This document shows, piece after piece, positions 17,069 to 25,639 of a DNA stretch of 64,000 bases. Made by a program: the position numbers and the translations under genes. Source of the DNA: an uncultured Eudoraea sp. (GTDB taxonomy: Bacteria > Bacteroidota > Bacteroidia > Flavobacteriales > Flavobacteriaceae); NCBI RefSeq assembly GCF_947258925.1, contig NZ_CAMYKG010000005.1:53615-117614 (forward strand), written 5' to 3'. Position 1 is the stretch's first letter; every line of letters starts with the position of its first letter. The notes under the pieces are model-generated. The model made no database searches and was not told the DNA's origin. It worked only from the letters and a program-made list of their open reading frames with translations.

Positions 17069-18727
17069 TCATGCCAACATTGTTACGGGATTCTCAAGAT
17101 AAGCTCTAAGGGTTTGTAAAAACTGGGCCCCTGTGGCACCGTCTACCGTTCGGTGATCGCAGGCCAGACTTATCTTCATTGTATTTCCTACCACGATTTG
17201 TCCATTTTTAACTACGGGTTTTTCAATAATAGCTCCTACAGAGAGAATGGCTGAATTCGGTTGATTAATAATTGAGGTAAATTCGAGGATCCCGAACATA
17301 CCGAGGTTAGAAACAGTAAAAGTGCTTCCTTCCATTTCGGCAGGAGTTAATTTTTTCTCCCTTGCTCTACCTGCCAAATCTTTGACTGAGGTTCCAATCT
17401 GAGTTAAGCTCAACTGATCTGTAAATTTTAATACTGGTACCACGAGTCCTTCATCTACTGCAACGGCTACTCCCACATGAATATGCTGATTATATCTGGT
17501 GGTGTCCCCGTTCCAGGAAGTGTTAACCTGCGGATGTTTTTTAAGCGCCATGGCACAGGCCTTAACTACCATGTCATTAAATGAAACCTTGGTGTCTGGA
17601 AGATTATTTATTTTTTCCCTTGAAGCTTTGGCATTGTCCATATCCACTTCAATCATCAGGTAATAATGTGGGGCCGTAAACTTGGATTCACTCAATCGCT
17701 TAGCTATCACTTTACGCATTTGAGAGTTTTTCACCTCCTCCGAGTATTCCTCCCCAGTTGGAAGAATTTGTGGAATCGTCACCCGGCTGTCCGTTATTGT
17801 CTTGGTTGCAACATCTTTTGCAGGAGCACTGATATCAGCTGATGGAACATAATTTTCAACATCTCGCTTAACAATTCTACCGTGATCTCCAGTCCCCTTT
17901 ATGGCATTGAGATCGATCCCTTTTTCATCAGCAATTTTTCTTGCCAATGGAGAAACAAATACGCGCTGTCCTGATTCTAACGTTTTTTCTTCCTTTACTT
18001 CAGCAGGGGCTGCCTCTTTAGTGGCTATTTCTTCCGCTTTTTCTTCTGTTTCGGTTTTGGAAGTTGACTTGGACTGCAAAACGGATTCTACATCAGTCCC
18101 TGCCGGACCAATTACAGCTAATACCTCATCCACAGGTGCTGATTCACCTTCCTTGATACCTATATAAAGCAATTGACCTGCATAAAAAGATTCAAATTCC
18201 ATGGTGGCCTTATCTGTCTCTATTTCCGCCAGAATATCACCCTCTTCTACTTCATCCCCAACTTTTTTCAACCAGGTGGCAACAGTACCTTCTTCCATGG
18301 TATCACTCAAGCGAGGCATTTTAATAATTTCCACGCCCTCAGGTATTTCAAATGCGGTATTGCTATCCGCTTTCTTTGATGATTCTTCGGAAACATCAGA
18401 AGTTGATTTGTTTTCAGGGGCTTCAACCTTATTTTCAGGCTCTTTTGACCCTTCATTGGCACCATTTAATAGTGAAGAAATATCCTCGCCTTCTTCACCA
18501 ATTATAGCCAATAAAGTATCTACCGGTGCTCCATCTCCTTCGGCAATACCGATATGTAGTAAGGTGCCTTCATGAAAAGATTCAAATTCCATGGTAGCCT
18601 TATCCGTTTCTATCTCCGCAAGGATATCACCTTCTTCAATCTTGTCACCTACATTTTTTAGCCATTTAGCAACGGTACCTTCTTCCATGGTATCGCTTAA
18701 TCTGGGCATATTTATTACTTCTGCCAT
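17069..18727 (-). CDS. pdhC: Pyruvate dehydrogenase E2, dihydrolipoamide acetyltransferase
   Basis: A 552-residue E2 core protein of the pyruvate dehydrogenase complex, transferring acetyl groups from lipoamide to CoA. There are two N-terminal lipoyl domains, each with the lipoylation site ETDKATMEFES, separated by Glu/Ser/Ala-rich linkers. A peripheral subunit-binding domain follows (FVSPLARKIADEKGIDLNAIKGTGDHGRI), then the catalytic domain ending in the active-site motif DHRTVDGATGAQFL. The two lipoyl domains are nearly identical even at DNA level. It starts 4 nt after pdhA and forms an operon with it. E1-beta and E3 lie elsewhere. Confidence 0.96.
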   Translation of the reverse strand: MAEVINMPRLSDTMEEGTVAKWLKNVGDKIEEGDILAEIETDKATMEFESFHEGTLLHIGIAEGDGAPVDTLLAIIGEEGEDISSLLNGANEGSKEPENKVEAPENKSTSDVSEESSKKADSNTAFEIPEGVEIIKMPRLSDTMEEGTVATWLKKVGDEVEEGDILAEIETDKATMEFESFYAGQLLYIGIKEGESAPVDEVLAVIGPAGTDVESVLQSKSTSKTETEEKAEEIATKEAAPAEVKEEKTLESGQRVFVSPLARKIADEKGIDLNAIKGTGDHGRIVKRDVENYVPSADISAPAKDVATKTITDSRVTIPQILPTGEEYSEEVKNSQMRKVIAKRLSESKFTAPHYYLMIEVDMDNAKASREKINNLPDTKVSFNDMVVKACAMALKKHPQVNTSWNGDTTRYNQHIHVGVAVAVDEGLVVPVLKFTDQLSLTQIGTSVKDLAGRAREKKLTPAEMEGSTFTVSNLGMFGILEFTSIINQPNSAILSVGAIIEKPVVKNGQIVVGNTMKISLACDHRTVDGATGAQFLQTLRAYLENPVTMLA

Positions 18728-18731
18728 TTAC

Positions 18732-19730
18732 TTATAATTTGTGTTGTACAAATGGATAGTCTTCCTGCTCGTAAACCATATCGTAAAGTTGTTTTACCGG
18801 AGGATATTCAGATTCTTCAGCAAATTTCTCGCACTCTTTGACAAGGACTTTCACCTTATCATTTATAGCTTTAATTTCTTCTTCCGACGCATATTTCTTC
18901 TCCTTAATAACATCAAGAACCTGAGTTATAGGATCTATCTTTTTGTATTCTTCAACTTCATCCTTAGTCCTGTAGTGCTGAGCATCGGACATAGAATGCC
19001 CCCTATATCGATAGGTTTTCATTTCCAAAAAGGTTGGACCACCGCCGCTCCTCGCTCTTTCTATGGCCTTACTCATAGCAGTAGCCACTGTAACAGGATC
19101 CATTCCATCTACAGGGGCACATGGCATTTCATATCCCAAACCTAGTTTCCAGATATCCGTAGTATGCGCCGTTCTTGCTACCGAAGTACCCATGGCATAA
19201 CCATTATTTTCACAGACGAAAACGACCGGTAATTGCCAAAGCATGGCCAAATTAAAAGTTTCGTGTAAAGAGCCTTGTCTTACCGCACCATCACCCATAT
19301 AGCAAAGAGTTACTGAATCCCTTTTGAAATACTTATCCGCAAATGCTAACCCGGCACCTAAGGGTATTTGTCCTCCAACAATACCGTGACCTCCATAAAA
19401 CCTGTGCTCCTTCGAAAATATATGCATTGAACCACCCATTCCTTTTGAAGTACCTGTTACTTTGCCATATAATTCGGCCATTACATTCCTGGGGTCTACC
19501 CCCATCCCAATAGGCTGAACGTGGTTCCTGTAGGCAGTAATCATTCTGTCTTTTGTGAGATCCATTGCATGTAAAGCACCTGCTAATACCGCTTCCTGAC
19601 CATTGTACAGGTGTAGAAATCCGCGCACTTTTTGTTGAATATATACCGCAGCCAGCTTGTCTTCAAACTTTCTCCAAAACAACATGTCTTCGTACCATTT
19701 TAGGTATACCTCTTTGGTAACTTTTTTCAT
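18732..19730 (-). CDS. pdhA: Pyruvate dehydrogenase E1 component, alpha subunit
   Basis: A 332-residue thiamine diphosphate-dependent E1-alpha. The TPP motif starts with GDGAVRQGSLHE and ends with CENN about 25 residues on; the phosphorylation-loop segment YRYRGHSMSDAQHYR is also present. It decarboxylates pyruvate and hands the acetyl group to the lipoyl domains of the E2 encoded 4 nt downstream. The start at 19730 (MKKVTKEVYLKWYEDML) is chosen because it matches the usual N-terminus; an upstream in-frame ATG at 19811 would add 27 unrelated residues. An E1-beta gene is not in the window. Confidence 0.95.
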   Translation of the reverse strand: MKKVTKEVYLKWYEDMLFWRKFEDKLAAVYIQQKVRGFLHLYNGQEAVLAGALHAMDLTKDRMITAYRNHVQPIGMGVDPRNVMAELYGKVTGTSKGMGGSMHIFSKEHRFYGGHGIVGGQIPLGAGLAFADKYFKRDSVTLCYMGDGAVRQGSLHETFNLAMLWQLPVVFVCENNGYAMGTSVARTAHTTDIWKLGLGYEMPCAPVDGMDPVTVATAMSKAIERARSGGGPTFLEMKTYRYRGHSMSDAQHYRTKDEVEEYKKIDPITQVLDVIKEKKYASEEEIKAINDKVKVLVKECEKFAEESEYPPVKQLYDMVYEQEDYPFVQHKL

Positions 19731-19923
19731 CAAATATTTGTCTTTTATGTGTACTTGTCTTACGCTGAAACATTCAGTTAAGAATAGTTCAAGAATATCA
19801 AGGAAAAACAAAAATACACATTAAATCAATAGTGAAAAAAAAATGATAAAAAAGGTATATGCAGTACGCTAAAAAGTAATTATTGGGTATAATCAAATAT
19901 CTTCAGAGTAAAAAATTCACTTA

Positions 19924-20406
19924 TTATAAATAAGAACTTCCAAAAGCCAAAGGAAGAATATCTTCCAGGGATTCACATTTAAAAATTTTACCGGAAGCAG
20001 CTTTCATTATAATGGATATAGGGGAGTCTTGATTTTGCTCATACTCGGCTATTGCTTGCCTGCAATTTCCACAGGGAGCTGCTGGTCTTTGTACAATATG
20101 GGTTTTGGAGGACACACTAATTGCAATACTCTTTATAGCAACTTTAGGATATTTAGCACCTGCCTGAAAAATGGCTACACGCTCCGCGCATAAACCAGAG
20201 GGGTATGAAGCATTTTCCTGATTATTGCCTATAACAACTTCCTCATTAGCCAAAAGCACGGCTGCACCGACCATAAATTTAGAATAAGGAGCATAGGCAT
20301 TTTCCCTTGCCCCTTCTGCAATTTGCATAAGTGTTTTTTCGCTTGGAGAAAGTTCATCCAAAGTATCATAAACCAATAAATCAAATGAAATTTTACGTCT
20401 TTCCAT
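19924..20406 (-). CDS. cdd: Cytidine deaminase
   Basis: A 160-residue homotetrameric-type cytidine deaminase, converting cytidine and deoxycytidine to uridines in pyrimidine salvage. Zinc ligands are visible in the motifs CAERVAIFQAG (Cys and catalytic Glu) and PCGNCRQ (two Cys). The preceding APYSKFMVGAAVL is the typical substrate-loop start. Length is about 25 residues longer than the Bacillus enzyme because of an N-terminal extension, as usual in Bacteroidetes. It lies downstream of the porV terminator and 190 nt upstream of pdhA. Confidence 0.95.
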   Translation of the reverse strand: MERRKISFDLLVYDTLDELSPSEKTLMQIAEGARENAYAPYSKFMVGAAVLLANEEVVIGNNQENASYPSGLCAERVAIFQAGAKYPKVAIKSIAISVSSKTHIVQRPAAPCGNCRQAIAEYEQNQDSPISIIMKAASGKIFKCESLEDILPLAFGSSYL

Positions 20407-20497
20407 AGAATAATAGGAGTGTAAAGATAGGTCTGTGTTAATAAAATTAAATGTACTTTATTTTAGAGCGTTGTCCAAGACTGAAACTTCCTAAAAT

Positions 20498-20527
20498 AAA
20501 AAAACCTGTCCATGGACAGGTTTTTTT
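20498..20527 (-). terminator. porV terminator (perfect palindrome)
   Basis: A 30-nt perfect palindrome: seven A, the 16-nt core cctgtccatggacagg and seven T. It is 15 nt after the porV stop on the minus strand and could stop transcription in both directions. Confidence 0.85.
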
Positions 20528-20542
20528 ATTTTTTGATTGTGT

Positions 20543-21697
20543 TTAATCATTGTAGAATTCTTCACCTAAATTAAAGGTAAGCGAGAATCTTAAAGTATTT
20601 TCAAGAGGGTTTTTCACTTTTGAGGTAGAGAACAAGTAAGATAGATCTATCTGAACCGATTTAAACCTAAACCCGGCTCCAACTGTAAAGAACTGTCTTG
20701 CTCCCTTAAATTCGCTTTCGTGGAAGAAACCCGTTCTAAACATAAAAGCATTTTGATAGGCATATTCCGCACTGATGGCCCAGGTTATTTCCTTAAATTC
20801 TTCCGAGAGTCCATCAGGAGCATCTCCAAAAGATTTAAATACCCCTTCAAACCAGCCTATTTGCTGATATATGTCGTTATCCGCCGAATCAATTACACCA
20901 TCATCATTAAAATCCTGTGGTGTTGGTACCAGTAGCTTATTGAATTCCAGATTTAAACCCAATACATTATCCTGATCAAAAATAAAATCAAAACCTCCTC
21001 CTAAACGCAGATTAGTGGGTAAAAAATTGGTTTGACCTTGATCATATTCCATTTTCCCACCGAGATTCGAGATATTGAATCCGAATTTCCATCTACCATC
21101 AAAACTATTATAGGCTACTTCTCTGGAGCGAAAATATCCTGCGATATCTACGGCAAATGAACTTGCCGCTCTAGAATCTACATCTCCATTTTCTGGTAAT
21201 CTGAGATTAGAATTAATAAACCTTCCTGCGATGGCCATAGAAAATACGTCGCTAAGCTTTAAGGAGTAAGAACCATCTATTGCCAACTCGTTAGGTTTGG
21301 CTATAGTTCCGGGATCTCCGGCAAACTGTCTTAGTTCAATTTCGCCCAGGGTAAAATAACGCAAACTAAACGCAAATGCGCTCCTATCGTTGATTTTGTT
21401 AAAATAGCTACCACTTAACAAGGATACATCTGTTATAATGCTTTCCAGATAAGGGGTATACCCCAGACCTATTCCCATTTTTCGTTCGGCAAAGGCAAAT
21501 TTGGCTGGGTTCCATTGTTGGGAGAATGCATCTATAGATGTGGATGCACCCATATCTCCTAAACCACCGGCCCTGGCGTCAGCTGCAATAGTTAAAAACG
21601 GAACAGCTGTGGTTATCACCCTGTTCTGCTCCTGAGCAGATACCTTAAAAACAATGGCAAATAAAGCAAGAATAACTAATTTTCTCATTTTTGTCAT
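20543..21697 (-). CDS. porV: Type IX secretion outer membrane protein PorV
   Basis: A 384-residue outer membrane beta-barrel of the PorV (LptO) family, the shuttle protein that takes type IX cargo from the SprA channel to the attachment complex. A signal peptide ends at VSAQEQ; the conserved N-terminal plug TAVPFLTIAADARAGGLGDMGAS and QQWNPAKFAF follow, and the C-terminal strand ends LRFSLTFNLGEEFYND. The gene is divergent from gldJ, the arrangement usual in flavobacteria. The start may be 21697 or the second Met at 21688; both leave the signal peptide intact. A strong terminator follows. Confidence 0.95.
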   Translation of the reverse strand: MTKMRKLVILALFAIVFKVSAQEQNRVITTAVPFLTIAADARAGGLGDMGASTSIDAFSQQWNPAKFAFAERKMGIGLGYTPYLESIITDVSLLSGSYFNKINDRSAFAFSLRYFTLGEIELRQFAGDPGTIAKPNELAIDGSYSLKLSDVFSMAIAGRFINSNLRLPENGDVDSRAASSFAVDIAGYFRSREVAYNSFDGRWKFGFNISNLGGKMEYDQGQTNFLPTNLRLGGGFDFIFDQDNVLGLNLEFNKLLVPTPQDFNDDGVIDSADNDIYQQIGWFEGVFKSFGDAPDGLSEEFKEITWAISAEYAYQNAFMFRTGFFHESEFKGARQFFTVGAGFRFKSVQIDLSYLFSTSKVKNPLENTLRFSLTFNLGEEFYND

Positions 21698-22153
21698 ATA
21701 TGGTAGAATTAGTCCAAAACTGCAGATAATTTTTGATATGATTACCTACTATATTTTGTCTTATTACTTGTTAAGTAACGAGCAATTCAAAAATATCTTG
21801 CATTTACAGGTATATTATTTTAAAAATATGCTACAAATAGTTGAATATAAGCTCTTTATATTAATTGCTTATTATTTATGCATCCTTAAAAACAATGATA
21901 TCTGATAAAGGTTGTCCTTAATAATTGAAAAGAAATGTTTCTATCCATACTATAATCTAAAATGTCTCGTTATGAAAATGGACATTGTCCTAGTAAATCA
22001 TGCCCGTGCAAACTGGCGAAATTTTTTTCGTGACTATAAAATATTATGTGATAATCATCGTTTTATAAGCCGAAAGTGACACAATTTTTATTTAAATATC
22101 TTATCAAAACCAATGAAATGGGGTTTGATATTGAACTTAAGTCCTAAATACAG
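21698..22153 (+). other. porV-gldJ divergent intergenic region
   Basis: 456 bp of very AT-rich DNA between the divergent porV and gldJ genes. Both promoters must lie here, but no unambiguous TAnnTTTG box with a -33 TTG was found for either, and no repeat, RNA or small conserved reading frame was recognised. An 83-codon open frame on the plus strand overlapping the porV start looks like chance. Confidence 0.5.
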
Positions 22154-23833
22154 ATGAAAAAACAGTTGATCAAAGTTGTACTATCTTGTGCAGTGATAAC
22201 AGGAAGTTTTACTCTTAATAGTTGTAATAAGTCTTCCTCGGCATCATCCAAAAATGTTTCAAGAGCAACAGGCTGGAAAATAAACGCTAAAGAAGGTGGT
22301 TTTCAGTACAATTCTGACTTTAAAGAACAAGCAACGGGTCCCGGACTTGTTTTTATTGAAGGAGGTACTTTTACCAAAGGAAAGGTGCAGGATGATGTTA
22401 TGCACGATTGGAATAACACTCCTACCTCTCAACATGTTCAATCCTTTTACATGGATGAAACAGAAGTCACCAATGTAATGTATTTGGAATATTTAGACTA
22501 TTTGAAAGCGGTATATCCACCGGAGAACCCAAAATATACTAATATCTATAAAGGTGCCCTTCCGGATACCTTAGTTTGGAGAAACCGACTGGGATATAAT
22601 GAAACCATGACGAATAATTACCTGCGTCACCCGGCATATGCTGAATATCCTGTGGTTGGTGTCAATTGGATACAAGCTGTCCAGTTTTCCGAATGGAGAA
22701 CGGATCGAGTAAATGAAGCTATGCTCGAAAGAGAAGGTTATTTGGCTCAGGATGCGAAATATCAATCAATGACCGGAGAAGTAGAAGGAACTTTCAGTAC
22801 AGAAGCCTATCTCAATCGTCCGGAATCTGTATATAACGGACAAATAGATTCCTTACAGGGAAAAATGAAAAAAGATTCTATTTCCACATTCGCAAAAAGA
22901 AGTAGTGGTATTATTATGCCTGCTTACAGACTTCCGACAGAAACTGAGTGGGAGTATTCTGCAGCGGCTTTGCAGGGAACCAGAGAATACAACAACTACA
23001 GGGGTAGAAAAAAGTATCCTTGGGAAGGTGATTATACGAGAAATGGCCAACGTGTTGGAAGAGGCGATCAGCTGGCAAACTTTAAACAGGGAAAAGGTGA
23101 TTACGGCGGAATTGCCGGGTGGTCTGATGACGGTGCAGATATTACTGCACAGGTTAAATCATACAAACCAAATGACCTGGGTCTATATGATATGGCCGGT
23201 AATGTGGCAGAATGGGTGGCAGATGTTTACCGTCCAATAGTAGATGATGAAATAAGTGATTTCAACTATTACAGAGGAAATATCTATATGAAAACGGCAA
23301 TTGGTGAGGATGGTAAAGTTAACATTCTAAGAGATAGTGTTATTTTTGATACCCTGCCCAATGGAAAAGTTGTTGCCGTGAATCTACCTGGAGAGATTAA
23401 AATGGTACCAGTTGATGAAGAGGAAACATACTTAAGGACCAATTTCTCTGATAGTGACAACAGAGGATATAGAGATGGCGATCCGGGATCATCAAGATTC
23501 TTTGACCGTTTTGCTTCGGATGACGAAGGCGATCCTGAAAGAAAGATGTATGATTCTCCAAATCACAAAGTGGAACGTGATTCAGCCGGTAAAATACTGC
23601 GTGAATATGACAAAAGTAATTATAGAACTACCCTGATCAACGATGAAGTAAGGATATACAAAGGAGGTTCCTGGAAAGACCGAGCCTACTGGTTAGACCC
23701 TGCCCAACGTAGATTTTTACCACAATATATGGCAACAGATTATATAGGTTTCCGTTGTGCCATGTCTAGGGTAGGATCTAAGTCAAAAACAAAAAATAAA
23801 ACCGTACGAGGTAAAAAAGCCAAAGCGAAATAA
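22154..23833 (+). CDS. gldJ: Gliding motility lipoprotein GldJ
   Basis: A 559-residue lipoprotein of the gliding/type IX secretion machinery. The signal peptide ends at a lipobox with Cys24 (LNSC). The body is an FGE-sulfatase-type fold, seen as GLVFIEGGTFTKG near the start, FYMDETEVTNVMYLEYLDYL, YRLPTETEWEYSAA, DLGLYDMAGNVAEWVADVY and YKGGSWKDRAYWLDPAQRRFL at the end. It forms helical tracks with other Gld proteins in the outer envelope by family knowledge. The C-terminus is Lys-rich. It is divergent from porV and followed by its own terminator before murF. Confidence 0.97.
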   Translation: MKKQLIKVVLSCAVITGSFTLNSCNKSSSASSKNVSRATGWKINAKEGGFQYNSDFKEQATGPGLVFIEGGTFTKGKVQDDVMHDWNNTPTSQHVQSFYMDETEVTNVMYLEYLDYLKAVYPPENPKYTNIYKGALPDTLVWRNRLGYNETMTNNYLRHPAYAEYPVVGVNWIQAVQFSEWRTDRVNEAMLEREGYLAQDAKYQSMTGEVEGTFSTEAYLNRPESVYNGQIDSLQGKMKKDSISTFAKRSSGIIMPAYRLPTETEWEYSAAALQGTREYNNYRGRKKYPWEGDYTRNGQRVGRGDQLANFKQGKGDYGGIAGWSDDGADITAQVKSYKPNDLGLYDMAGNVAEWVADVYRPIVDDEISDFNYYRGNIYMKTAIGEDGKVNILRDSVIFDTLPNGKVVAVNLPGEIKMVPVDEEETYLRTNFSDSDNRGYRDGDPGSSRFFDRFASDDEGDPERKMYDSPNHKVERDSAGKILREYDKSNYRTTLINDEVRIYKGGSWKDRAYWLDPAQRRFLPQYMATDYIGFRCAMSRVGSKSKTKNKTVRGKKAKAK

Positions 23834-23855
23834 AAGTATCTCTTATATATAAATT

Positions 23856-23881
23856 AAGCCCCAATGTTTTCGTTGGGGCTT
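23856..23881 (+). terminator. gldJ terminator
   Basis: A 9-bp stem (aagccccaa with ttggggctt), an 8-nt loop, then a T-run. It is 23 nt after the gldJ stop and separates gldJ from murF transcription. Confidence 0.88.
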
Positions 23882-23886
23882 TTTTA

Positions 23887-23894
23887 TATCTTTG
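23887..23894 (+). promoter_or_regulatory. -7 box immediately before murF
   Basis: TATCTTTG fits TAnnTTTG and ends 5 nt before the murF ATG at 23900, inside the tail of the gldJ terminator. It would produce an almost leaderless mRNA. A -33 TTG is not obvious. Confidence 0.35.
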
Positions 23895-23899
23895 TTTAT

Positions 23900-25174
23900 A
23901 TGACAATTGAGCAATTACACCAGCTTTTTTTAAAGCATCCTCAGGTCTCAACGGATACACGCAACATACAGTCTAATAGCATTTTCTTCGCTCTTAAAGG
24001 ACCAAATTTCAATGGTAATAAATTTGCTTCGGAAGCATTGCGAAATGGTGCTGCATACGCTATTGCAGACGAAATAGAATATGCAACAGGAGATCAAATC
24101 ATCCTGGTTGAAGATGCATTGAAAGCCTTACAGGAGTTAGCTGCTTTTCATAGAAATTATTGTGACGCCAAAATTATTGGGCTAACAGGTAGCAATGGTA
24201 AAACCACTACGAAAGAATTAATATTTACCGTTCTGTCAAGAAAATTTAAAACTATTGCCACAAAAGGAAACTTGAATAATCATCTAGGAGTTCCACTTAC
24301 CCTGCTCACCATACAAGAAAACACAGAATTTGCCATTGTTGAAATGGGAGCAAATCACAAGAAAGAGATTGAATTTCTATGTACCATTGCACAGCCTGAT
24401 TATGGCTATATAACGAATTTTGGCAAAGCGCATTTGGAGGGTTTTGGAGGTATAGAAGGTGTTATAAAAGGTAAAAGTGAATTGTATGAGTATCTGATCT
24501 CGGGTAATAAAAACATTTTCTTCAATGGGGATGATCCTGTGCAAGTCAATAAACTAAAAAAGTATCGCAACAAAATTGGATACGCCATAAATAACCCTCA
24601 ATGCCTTAACATAAAATTTTTGGGTGCCCAACCTTTTGTAGTTCTCAAAGTAGACGATACAGAAATCAGAACACAGTTAGTTGGAAGTTATAATTTTACA
24701 AATTGCTGTATCTCCGTTTTAATTGGCAAATATTTCAATGTCCCGCTGGAAGATATTAAAAAGGCCATTGAGAACTACCTTCCTCGAAACAATCGTTCAC
24801 AAATTATTGATAAAAACAACTACCATATTGTCCTTGATGCCTATAATGCAAATCCCAACAGTATGGAAGCTGCCCTTGAACATTTTAATAGCATCCCGGG
24901 TAATAACAAAACTGCCATTTTAGGTGATATGTTCGAACTCGGGGAACAAGCCCATGAAGAGCATCAAAAAATCGTAGATCTGGCTACAGGCATGAAATTT
25001 ACTTCGGTCATCCTGGTAGGAGGGAATTTTTACAAAACCAATTCCAAGTTTTTAAAATTTCAATCCTTTGAAGACTTCTCCAGATACCTGAAAGAACATA
25101 AAATAAATAAAGGAAACATCCTGATTAAGGGGTCAAGGGGTATGGCCCTGGAACGAATTCTGGATTATCTTTAG
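23900..25174 (+). CDS. murF: UDP-MurNAc-tripeptide--D-Ala-D-Ala ligase
   Basis: A 424-residue Mur ligase that adds D-Ala-D-Ala to the peptidoglycan precursor in the cytosol. The N-terminal substrate domain has STDTRNIQSNSIFFALKGPNFNGNKFA; the ATP motif is GLTGSNGKTTTKE; the central domain has EMGANHKKEIEFLCTIAQPDYGYITNFGKAHLEGFGG; and the C-terminal domain has DAYNANPNSMEAAL, the MurF-specific signature. The start at 23900 is chosen because the family begins with MTIEQLHQLFLKHP; upstream in-frame codons lie inside the gldJ terminator. murF next to gldJ is characteristic of flavobacteria. Confidence 0.96.
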   Translation: MTIEQLHQLFLKHPQVSTDTRNIQSNSIFFALKGPNFNGNKFASEALRNGAAYAIADEIEYATGDQIILVEDALKALQELAAFHRNYCDAKIIGLTGSNGKTTTKELIFTVLSRKFKTIATKGNLNNHLGVPLTLLTIQENTEFAIVEMGANHKKEIEFLCTIAQPDYGYITNFGKAHLEGFGGIEGVIKGKSELYEYLISGNKNIFFNGDDPVQVNKLKKYRNKIGYAINNPQCLNIKFLGAQPFVVLKVDDTEIRTQLVGSYNFTNCCISVLIGKYFNVPLEDIKKAIENYLPRNNRSQIIDKNNYHIVLDAYNANPNSMEAALEHFNSIPGNNKTAILGDMFELGEQAHEEHQKIVDLATGMKFTSVILVGGNFYKTNSKFLKFQSFEDFSRYLKEHKINKGNILIKGSRGMALERILDYL

Positions 25175-25178
25175 TCTA

Positions 25179-25202
25179 AGGGAAGTTTTGATTAACTTCC
25201 CT
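25179..25202. terminator. Hairpin after murF
   Basis: A 9-bp perfect stem (agggaagtt with aacttccct) starting 5 nt after the murF stop. It has no plus-strand T-run, but a T-run exists on the minus strand, so it may serve minus-strand transcripts from the tRNA side. Confidence 0.5.
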
Positions 25203-25212
25203 AAAAACATAA

Positions 25213-25229
25213 CCACACCTATGGTGTGG
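25213..25229. terminator. Bidirectional terminator hairpin
   Basis: A 7-bp stem (ccacacc with ggtgtgg) and a 3-nt loop, followed by CTTTTT on the plus strand. It probably stops murF transcripts and, on the minus strand, lies directly after the decayed tRNA tail. Confidence 0.65.
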
Positions 25230-25239
25230 CTTTTTGCGT

Positions 25240-25307
25240 GTGGAGTGTATTGAATTATCTCGATAAGTTCGTTGATCCAAATACAGTACGCTGCTGCAAA
25301 TAGAAAA
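25240..25307 (-). repeat. Decayed tRNA-tail repeat unit R1
   Basis: The plus-strand segment at 25240-25252 repeats the 3' end of the tRNA-Val(GAC) gene 180 bp away (gtggagtgtattg), then diverges into a degenerate tRNA-like body. It ends with the core CGCTGCTGCAAATAGAAAA (25289-25307), which recurs in units R2 and R3 near tRNA-Val(TAC). On the minus strand the order is core, decayed tRNA body, acceptor-like tail, terminator hairpin. Confidence 0.6.
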
Positions 25308-25380
25308 TCAAAACCGGTTTTTACCGGTATTGATATTTTATACATGCCAAACTCAGGAACAAGTTCCCTGTTTAGCATAT

Positions 25381-25410
25381 AAAAAATCCACGCAAACTTG
25401 CGCGGATTTT
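25381..25410 (-). terminator. tRNA-Val(GAC) terminator
   Basis: An inverted repeat aaaatccacgcaa / tgcgcggatttt with one A-C mismatch, located 10 nt after the mature 3' end of the tRNA on the minus strand and followed by T residues. Confidence 0.75.
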
Positions 25411-25420
25411 CTGCTTGATG

Positions 25421-25495
25421 TGGAGTGTATTGGATTCGAACCAACGACCCCCGCCCTGTCAAGGCGGTGCTCTAAACCAACTGAGCTAACACTCC
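25421..25495 (-). tRNA. tRNA-Val (anticodon GAC)
   Basis: A 75-nt cloverleaf on the minus strand. The acceptor stem GGAGTGT pairs with ACACTCC and the discriminator is A. The D arm is TAGCTCAGTTGG, the anticodon stem CCGCC/GGCGG encloses loop TTGACAG (anticodon GAC, valine), and the T arm is GTTGG TTCGAAT CCAAT with one G-U pair. CCA is not encoded. The body closely resembles E. coli tRNA-Val(GAC). Confidence 0.96.
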
Positions 25496-25639
25496 AAATT
25501 CTGTTTATCACCTATTGTAACCTCACAATAGAACAAAACAGATTGCAAAGATCGTAAAATTATTGGAGCTATCAAGTAAGCGATTTAAGCCTTTATTTAA
25601 CTATTCTGTCTTATTTTTATATCAATTAAACGATTCATT

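Noticed and set aside
21654..21905. 83-codon plus-strand frame in the porV-gldJ intergenic region
   Set aside because: It overlaps the porV start, is dominated by Tyr/Leu/Ile from AT-rich DNA and has no recognisable motif.
25133..25462. Minus-strand frame across the tRNA-Val(GAC) gene
   Set aside because: It runs through the mature tRNA and two hairpins; its apparent protein is a translation of structural RNA sequence.
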